This document shows, one piece after another, positions 1 to 5,098 of a stretch of DNA of 5,098 nt. The notes beneath the pieces were generated by a model that saw nothing but the letters and a program-made list of their open reading frames with translations, had not been told where the DNA came from and ran no database searches. Positions within the stretch are counted from its first letter, which is position 1. Every line of letters begins with the position of its first letter. Made by a program: the position numbers and the translations under genes. The stretch spans positions 1 through 5,098 of the forward strand of contig JAHWJR010000148.1 in NCBI GenBank assembly GCA_019348335.1. Direction: 5' to 3'. The DNA comes from Actinomycetota bacterium (GTDB lineage: Bacteria; Actinomycetota; Acidimicrobiia; Acidimicrobiales; CADCSY01).

Positions 1-5
1 GTCCC

Positions 6-76
6 GCGGGTGTAGCTCAACGGTAGAGCTCCAGCCTTCCAAGCTGGCGACGCGGGTTCGATTCCCGTCACCCGCT
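6..76 (+). tRNA. tRNA-Gly (anticodon UCC)
   Basis: A complete cloverleaf can be folded by eye. The 7-bp acceptor stem GCGGGTG (6-12) pairs with CACCCGC (69-75), with T76 as discriminator. The D arm is GCTC/GAGC (15-18 and 25-28 region). The anticodon stem CCAGC/GCTGG encloses the loop CTTCCAA, so the anticodon is TCC at 38-40, which reads glycine codons GGA and GGG. A 4-nt variable loop is followed by a T arm GCGGG-TTCGATT-CCCGT with one G-T pair. The 3' CCA is not encoded, so it must be added by a nucleotidyltransferase, as is common in actinobacteria. No T-rich terminator follows the gene. I see no duplicated tRNA 3' end in the window that would mark an integration site. Confidence 0.96.
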
Positions 77-92
77 CGTCACCTCCGCCACG

Positions 93-126
93 AAACCTGA
101 CAAAGCTGATCGGGTTAGTCAGATTT
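93..126. promoter_or_regulatory. Imperfect 34-bp dyad upstream of cysH, candidate operator
   Basis: The arms AAACCTGAC (93-101) and GTCAGATTT (118-126) are inverted copies with one mismatch. The symmetry continues inward to a central GATC (108-111), giving 13 matching pairs of 17 around a centre between 109 and 110. The site lies 47 nt before the cysH start and just upstream of a possible -10, where a repressor or activator of the sulfur operon would bind. The arm also contains CTGACA (97-102), close to a -35 hexamer. I cannot assign the site to a named regulator. It is unusually AT-rich for this window, which supports a regulatory role. Confidence 0.45.
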
Positions 127-130
127 GGGG

Positions 131-136
131 TAGGCT
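131..136 (+). promoter_or_regulatory. Possible -10 element of the cysH operon
   Basis: TAGGCT fits the loose TAnnnT pattern of actinobacterial housekeeping -10 elements and would place the transcript start near 142-144, leaving a leader of about 30 nt. No good -35 lies at 17-18 nt (the hexamer there is near GATCGG), so the promoter would be weak or depend on an activator. An alternative pairs CTGACA (97-102) with the weaker CAGATT (120-125) at 17-nt spacing, inside the dyad. Either choice is a guess from motif shape. Confidence 0.3.
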
Positions 137-173
137 GCCTCCGTTCGCCGACCGACGAGCGAGGTCCAGCCCG

Positions 174-875
174 ATGCCCACCCCCGTCACCATCGTGCAG
201 CGCCCGCAGCCGGCGCCGGCCCCTGATCCCAGCGACCTCGCCGCGGCCTCGGACTCCCTGGAATCAGCCAGCGCCGCCGACGTGGTGCGGTGGGCCTGGG
301 ACCGCTACGGCTCAGGCATGGTGGTGACGTCGTCGTTCCAGGACTGCGTTCTGCTCGACGTGGTCGCCTCCGCCGCGCCCCGGGCCCAGGTGGTCTTCCT
401 CGACACCCAGTACCACTTCCCCGAGACCCTCGCGTATGTCGAGCAGGTCCAGGAGCGTTACGACCTCAACCTCCGGGTGATCCGTCCCCAGTTCGACCCC
501 GACGATCGCTGGCGCGACGACCCCGACGGCTGCTGCCGGGTGCGCAAGGTCGAGCCGCTGCGCCGTGCGCTGGCCGGGAGGTCGGCGTGGGTGACCGGGC
601 TGCGCCGGGCCGACGGGCCCACCCGTGCGTCGATCCCCGTGGTGGGCTACGACGCCAAGACCGGTACCGTCAAGGTCAACCCGCTCGCCACCTGGAGCGA
701 CGACGACGTCGCCGACTACGTGCGCCGGCGCGAGCTCCCGGTGCACCCGCTGACCTCCGAGGGGTACGCCTCCATCGGTTGCTGGCCCTGCACCCGCCCG
801 GTCGGTGACGGGGACGACCCTCGTGCCGGTCGCTGGCCCGGGATGGGCAAGACCGAGTGCGGCCTGCACCGCTGA
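174..875 (+). CDS. cysH: Assimilatory adenylylsulfate (APS) reductase, iron-sulfur type
   Basis: The 233-residue protein belongs to the CysH family of the PP-loop superfamily. It reduces APS (or PAPS) to sulfite and AMP in the cytoplasm, using thioredoxin-like thiols. Visible motifs in order: the modified PP-loop region TSSFQD (52-57), LDTQYHFPET (77-86), the Cys-Cys pair with CCRVRKVEPL (120-129), TGLRRADGPTR (141-151), the CWPC pair (Cys203 and Cys206) and a C-terminal ECGLH whose Cys229 is the catalytic nucleophile in the family. The CC plus CxxC set binds a [4Fe-4S] cluster and marks the APS-using bacterial and plant-type branch; enteric PAPS reductases lack it. The length is normal for that branch. 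The first 20 residues are Pro-rich and probably disordered. GAGG at 161-164 sits 9 nt before the ATG. A CysI-type sulfite reductase follows after 19 nt, which confirms the assimilatory role. Substrate preference (APS over PAPS) is inferred from the cysteines. Confidence 0.95.
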   Translation: MPTPVTIVQRPQPAPAPDPSDLAAASDSLESASAADVVRWAWDRYGSGMVVTSSFQDCVLLDVVASAAPRAQVVFLDTQYHFPETLAYVEQVQERYDLNLRVIRPQFDPDDRWRDDPDGCCRVRKVEPLRRALAGRSAWVTGLRRADGPTRASIPVVGYDAKTGTVKVNPLATWSDDDVADYVRRRELPVHPLTSEGYASIGCWPCTRPVGDGDDPRAGRWPGMGKTECGLHR

Positions 876-883
876 TCCAAGTC

Positions 884-889
884 GAGGAG
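884..889 (+). promoter_or_regulatory. Ribosome binding site that fixes the cysI start
   Basis: GAGGAG lies 5 nt upstream of the ATG at 895, between the cysH stop and the next gene. The same reading frame is open back to an ATG at 805, but those 30 extra codons lie inside the 3' end of cysH and encode nothing like the family. This site therefore supports the start at 895. Confidence 0.8.
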
Positions 890-894
890 CACCC

Positions 895-2601
895 ATGGCG
901 GAAACCCGCTCCAAGGTGGAGGCGATCAAGGGCGACAGCGCCTACCTGCGCGGCACCGTGGCCGAGGAGCTGGCCACCGAGGGACCGTTCACCCACGACA
1001 ACTACCAGCTGCTGAAGTTCCACGGGATCTACCAGCAGGACGACCGCGACGTCCGCAAGGAGCGTGCCCGGCAGGGCCTCGACCGCGACCACATCTGCAT
1101 GGTCCGGGTGAGCATCCCCGGCGGCACCCTCACCGGCGACCAGTACCTGGTGGTGGACAAGCTGGCCGACACCATCGGTGACGGCACGCTGCGCATCACC
1201 ACCCGTCAGGGCGTGCAGTACCACTTCGTGCGCAAGGGTGAGCTCCAGCCCCTGCTGGCCGCTCTCAACGACCAGCTGCTCACCACCTTCGGCGCCTGTG
1301 GCGACGTCGTGCGCAACACCATGTGCTGCCCGGCTCCGCTGGCCGACCCGCGCAAGGCCGAGCTGGAGCGCTGGACCGCCGAGGTGGCACGCCGGTTCCG
1401 TCCCCGGACCCAGGCGTACTGGCAGCTGTGGGTCGACGGCGAGCGGGCGGTGAGCGCCGAGGCCGACGAGGAGCCGCTCTACGGCGCCACCTACCTGCCC
1501 CGGAAGTTCAAGATGGGCTTCGCCTCCCCCGGTGACAACTGCATCGACGCCTACACCCAGGACGTGGGCATCATCCCGACGTTCGACGGTGAGCAGGTGG
1601 TGGCCTTCACCCTGCTGGTGGGCGGCGGCATGGGCAAGAGCCACAACAAGCCGGAGACCTTCCCCCGCCTCGCCGACCCGCTGACCACGGTGGCGCCCGC
1701 GGAGCTGATGGAGGTGCTCGAGGCCATCGTGGCGACCCAGCGGGACAACGGCGACCGAGCCAACCGCGAGCACGCCCGGATGAAGTACCTGGTGCACGAC
1801 TGGGGGCTCCCCCGGTTCAAGGCCGAGGTCGAGGCCCGCCTGGGCCGGGCCCTGCCCGAGCCCGAGCCGTTCGTGCTCGACGCCGCCGACGACCACCTGG
1901 GCTGGCACCCCCAGGGCGACGGCCGCTGGTTCTACGGGGTGAAGGTCGAGAACGGCCGCATCGCCGACCGGGGTGACGAGCGCGTCCGTGCCGGCGTGCG
2001 TGCCGCGGTGGAGCGCTTCGGGCTGGGCGTGCGCTTCACCCCCCGCGAGGACCTGATCCTGACCGATGTGGCCGACAGCGACCGGGACGGTGTCGATGCC
2101 CTGCTGGCCGACCACGGCGTGGTCCCTCCGGCGCAGTGGGTGCCGGTGAAGCGCAACTCCTTCTCCTGCGTGGCGCTGCCGACCTGCGGTCTGGCGCTGA
2201 CCGAGTCGGAGCGGGCGCTGCCCGGGGTGCTCGACGAGCTGACCGCCGAGCTCGAGACCCTGGGGCTGAGCGACCTCGACGCCCACGTGCGCATGACCGG
2301 CTGCCCCAACGGCTGCGCCCGTCCGTACACCGCCGAGATCGGGCTGGTGGGCCGGGGCAAGGTCAACTACGACGTCCACCTCGGTGGAGAGCCGGTCGGG
2401 GTCCGCCTCAACACCATCTTCGCCGAGAACGTGCCCCGCGACGAGCTGGTCAACGTCCTGCGCCCGGTGCTCGTGCACTACCGCGAGCACCGCGGCGAGG
2501 ACGAGCGCTTCGGCGACTTCTGCCACCGCCTGGGCGTCGACCACCTGAGGGCCGAGCTGGGCAACGAGACGTGGAACCGGCGAGCGCGGGCCGCACGCTG
2601 A
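895..2601 (+). CDS. cysI: Assimilatory sulfite reductase hemoprotein (CysI-type)
   Basis: The 568-residue cytoplasmic enzyme performs the six-electron reduction of sulfite to sulfide on a coupled siroheme-[4Fe-4S] centre. Near the N-terminus LRGTVAEEL (18-26) and FHGIYQQDDRDVR (42-54) closely match CysI. TTRQGVQYH (102-110), GDVVRN (136-141) and LPRKFKMGF (201-209) supply Arg104, Arg140, Lys204 and Lys206, the counterparts of the sulfite-binding Arg83, Arg153, Lys215 and Lys217 of E. coli. The cluster cysteines are CVALPTC (425-431) and CPNGC (470-474), the CX5C and CX3C pairs; the last cysteine bridges to siroheme in the family. Length matches E. coli CysI (570). The GDVVRN segment resembles sulfite reductases more than nitrite reductases, and the cysH neighbour agrees. 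No flavoprotein CysJ gene is visible here, so the electron donor could be ferredoxin. The gene shares an operon with the siroheme synthase downstream. Confidence 0.95.
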   Translation: MAETRSKVEAIKGDSAYLRGTVAEELATEGPFTHDNYQLLKFHGIYQQDDRDVRKERARQGLDRDHICMVRVSIPGGTLTGDQYLVVDKLADTIGDGTLRITTRQGVQYHFVRKGELQPLLAALNDQLLTTFGACGDVVRNTMCCPAPLADPRKAELERWTAEVARRFRPRTQAYWQLWVDGERAVSAEADEEPLYGATYLPRKFKMGFASPGDNCIDAYTQDVGIIPTFDGEQVVAFTLLVGGGMGKSHNKPETFPRLADPLTTVAPAELMEVLEAIVATQRDNGDRANREHARMKYLVHDWGLPRFKAEVEARLGRALPEPEPFVLDAADDHLGWHPQGDGRWFYGVKVENGRIADRGDERVRAGVRAAVERFGLGVRFTPREDLILTDVADSDRDGVDALLADHGVVPPAQWVPVKRNSFSCVALPTCGLALTESERALPGVLDELTAELETLGLSDLDAHVRMTGCPNGCARPYTAEIGLVGRGKVNYDVHLGGEPVGVRLNTIFAENVPRDELVNVLRPVLVHYREHRGEDERFGDFCHRLGVDHLRAELGNETWNRRARAAR

Positions 2602-3629
2602 ACGAGGCGGCGTCGCCCGAGGCGGAGCCGCACCGGGGCTACGTGGTGTCCTGGCGCCTGGCGGGCCGGCGCGTCGTCGTGGTCGGCGGCGGTCCTGCCG
2701 CCGAGGCCAAGGTGACCGGTCTCCTCGGCACCGGGGCGGAGATCGTGGTGGTGGCGCCTGAGGTGGTGGCCCGCCTCGAGGAGCTCGCCGCCGCCGGAGC
2801 GCTCACCTGGGTCGCCCGACGGGTGCGCCGGCGCCACCTGCGCCGGGCGGCGCTGGTCGTGGTGGCCACGGGCACCGAGCGGACCAACGCCTGGGTCTGC
2901 CGCCACGCCCACCGGGCCGGTGCCCTGGTCAACGCCGTCGACGATCCCCGGCGTTGCGACGTGACCGTGCCCGCCGTGGTGCGCCGGGGCCCGGCCACCG
3001 TGGCCGTGACCACCGACGGCCAGAGCCCTGCCGCCGCCCGGTTCCTCCGGGAGCACCTGTCGGCGGCGCTGCCGGCCGAGATGGGCGAGATGGTGGCCCA
3101 GGCGGCGTCGGCCCGGGCCCGGCTGCGCCGGCAGGGCCGCTACCGCTACGACTACTACGCCTGGAAGCAGCGCTTCTTCGAGCCGGCGGTGGAGGCCATC
3201 GCCGCCGGCCGGGGCCCGGGCGTGCTCGAGGAGCTGGCCCGCCGGCTCGTGGCCGGCTTCGACGCTCCCACCCCGCTGCGGCCGGGCCGCATCAGCCTGG
3301 TCGCCGGCGCCGGCAACGACCGCCCGCTGGCTCGGCGTGCCACCGAGGTGCTGGCCGAGGCCGACGTGGTGGTCTACGAGCCCGGGGTGCCGGCAACGGT
3401 GCTCGACCTGGCCCCGGTGGCCGCCGTGCGCCTCCCGGCACGCGCCGGAGGCGGCACCGACGGTGACGCCACCGAGCTGGGACAGACGTTGCGCGACCAC
3501 GCCGGCACGGGAGCGGCCGTGGTCCACCTCGCCTCCGGCCCCGCCCCCGCCCTCGACCCGCCAGCGACGGGGGTGAGGGTCGAGCTCGTGCCGCCGGCCC
3601 CGGCGCCGGCCGGGGCGCCGGCTCGCTGA
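2571..3629 (+). CDS. cysG: Siroheme synthase, Met8/CysG N-terminal type, with degenerate SUMT-like tail
   Basis: The N-terminal part is a precorrin-2 dehydrogenase / sirohydrochlorin ferrochelatase, which makes siroheme for the sulfite reductase encoded just upstream. Counting 352 residues from GTG 2571, the NAD-binding loop is VVVVGGGPAAEAK (35-47). It is followed by VVVAPE (59-64) and VNAVDDPRRCD (120-130), which retains the catalytic Asp region. Next come VPAVVRRGP (133-141) and TTDGQSPAAAR (147-157), where the serine matches the phosphoserine site of CysG. An aromatic-rich stretch at 191-203 lies in the dimerisation region. Residues 239-352 resemble the start of a uroporphyrinogen-III methyltransferase but lack its motifs and second lobe. 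The start is uncertain: there is no ATG. Codons 2601-2642 all end in G or C, favouring a start upstream of GTG 2643. GTG 2571 overlaps cysI by 31 nt without a clear RBS. A CTG at 2598 overlaps the cysI stop as CTGA. Function of the N-terminal part is secure; the tail reading is my inference. Confidence 0.88.
   Translation: MEPASAGRTLNEAASPEAEPHRGYVVSWRLAGRRVVVVGGGPAAEAKVTGLLGTGAEIVVVAPEVVARLEELAAAGALTWVARRVRRRHLRRAALVVVATGTERTNAWVCRHAHRAGALVNAVDDPRRCDVTVPAVVRRGPATVAVTTDGQSPAAARFLREHLSAALPAEMGEMVAQAASARARLRRQGRYRYDYYAWKQRFFEPAVEAIAAGRGPGVLEELARRLVAGFDAPTPLRPGRISLVAGAGNDRPLARRATEVLAEADVVVYEPGVPATVLDLAPVAAVRLPARAGGGTDGDATELGQTLRDHAGTGAAVVHLASGPAPALDPPATGVRVELVPPAPAPAGAPAR
3285..3629 (+). other. 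Vestigial SUMT (tetrapyrrole methylase) half-domain in the siroheme synthase
   Basis: This stretch encodes the last 114 residues of the siroheme synthase. The order of elements follows the N-terminal lobe of CysG/CobA methyltransferases. GRISLVAGAGNDRPLARRA stands where families have a GxVxLVGAGPGDP...LT loop. ADVVVYEPGVPATVLDLA matches the ADVVxYDxLVxxxxLxLA segment. AAVVHLASGPAP stands for VVRLKGGDPF, and VELVPPAP for xEVVPG. The glycine-rich SAM loop and the GGDP motif are both lost, and the protein ends before the second lobe (about 240-250 residues would be expected). It therefore cannot be an active methyltransferase. The final PPAPAPAGAPAR is low-complexity. The correspondence was made by eye, not by an alignment program. 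Confidence 0.6.
3597..3616. terminator. GC-only hairpin at the operon end, possible terminator
   Basis: GCCCCGGC (3597-3604) and GCCGGGGC (3609-3616) form a perfect 8-bp inverted repeat with a GCCG loop, 11 nt before the end of the siroheme synthase coding sequence. It lies at the convergent junction with pyruvate kinase and could slow transcription from either side. It has no U-tract on either strand and sits inside codons for an Ala/Pro-rich tail, so it may be a by-product of high GC content. Confidence 0.25.
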
Positions 3630-3648
3630 GCCGCCGCTCCCACGCCGG

Positions 3649-5094
<1,446 letters not shown>

Positions 5095-5098
5095 GGAG

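Noticed and set aside
60..80. Use of the tRNA-Gly 3' end as an integration site
   Set aside because: There is no integrase, no repeated copy of the tRNA 3' end in the window, and the downstream genes are ordinary core metabolism.
77..173. A riboswitch or leader RNA before cysH
   Set aside because: The expected leader is only about 30 nt long and I see no SAM or other riboswitch core; the symmetry present fits a DNA-binding site better.
805..894. N-terminal extension of cysI to the ATG at 805
   Set aside because: These codons lie within cysH. A good GAGGAG site precedes the ATG at 895, and family similarity begins soon after 895.
676..2544. A 622-codon open frame on the - strand opposite cysH and cysI
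   Set aside because: It is antisense to two clearly recognised genes. Its protein is repetitive in Val, His, Gly and Ala, as expected from the complement of GC-biased codons, and it shows no family motif.
2136..2570. Extension of the siroheme synthase frame back to the ATG at 2136
   Set aside because: The translated stretch is Arg/Pro/Gly-rich out-of-frame reading of cysI and has no similarity to CysG.
895..2601. Annotation of the hemoprotein as a ferredoxin-nitrite reductase (NirA)
   Set aside because: The GDVVRN and LPRKFK segments and the full-length resemblance to CysI, together with the adjacent APS reductase, favour sulfite as the substrate.

Overview
The window is high-GC DNA (about 70 % by eye) with almost exclusively G/C third codon positions, tight gene packing, and a tRNA gene that does not encode its CCA end. 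Together with the gene families present, this suggests an actinobacterium, possibly of the Acidimicrobiia type. That placement is an inference from style and composition; no marker gene in the window fixes it.

Layout. A tRNA-Gly(UCC) gene lies at 6-76. A short intergenic stretch (77-173) follows, holding an imperfect 34-bp dyad centred on GATC and a possible -10 element. Three genes on the + strand then form an assimilatory sulfur operon. The first is an iron-sulfur adenylylsulfate (APS) reductase (cysH, 174-875). The second is a CysI-type sulfite reductase hemoprotein (895-2601). The third is a Met8/CysG-type siroheme synthase (about 2571-3629). The gap between the first two is 19 nt, and the second and third probably overlap. 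A 19-nt gap separates the operon from a convergent, complete pyruvate kinase gene on the - strand (3649-5094), whose upstream region lies outside the window.

How the genes work together. CysH reduces APS to sulfite with a thiol reductant. The hemoprotein reduces sulfite to sulfide for cysteine synthesis. The third gene product makes the siroheme that the hemoprotein needs, by oxidising precorrin-2 and inserting iron. ATP sulfurylase, a sulfate importer and a flavoprotein partner (CysJ) are not in the window. Pyruvate kinase is unrelated central metabolism.

Points worth a second look. The siroheme synthase carries a C-terminal tail of about 115 residues that looks like the first half of a uroporphyrinogen-III methyltransferase with its SAM-binding motifs eroded. 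The pyruvate kinase has the signature of the K+-independent class and also lacks two normally conserved residues of the cation/phosphate loop. The dyad before cysH is a candidate operator for sulfur or iron-sulfur control. I see no clearly new multi-gene system; most of the window is ordinary metabolism.
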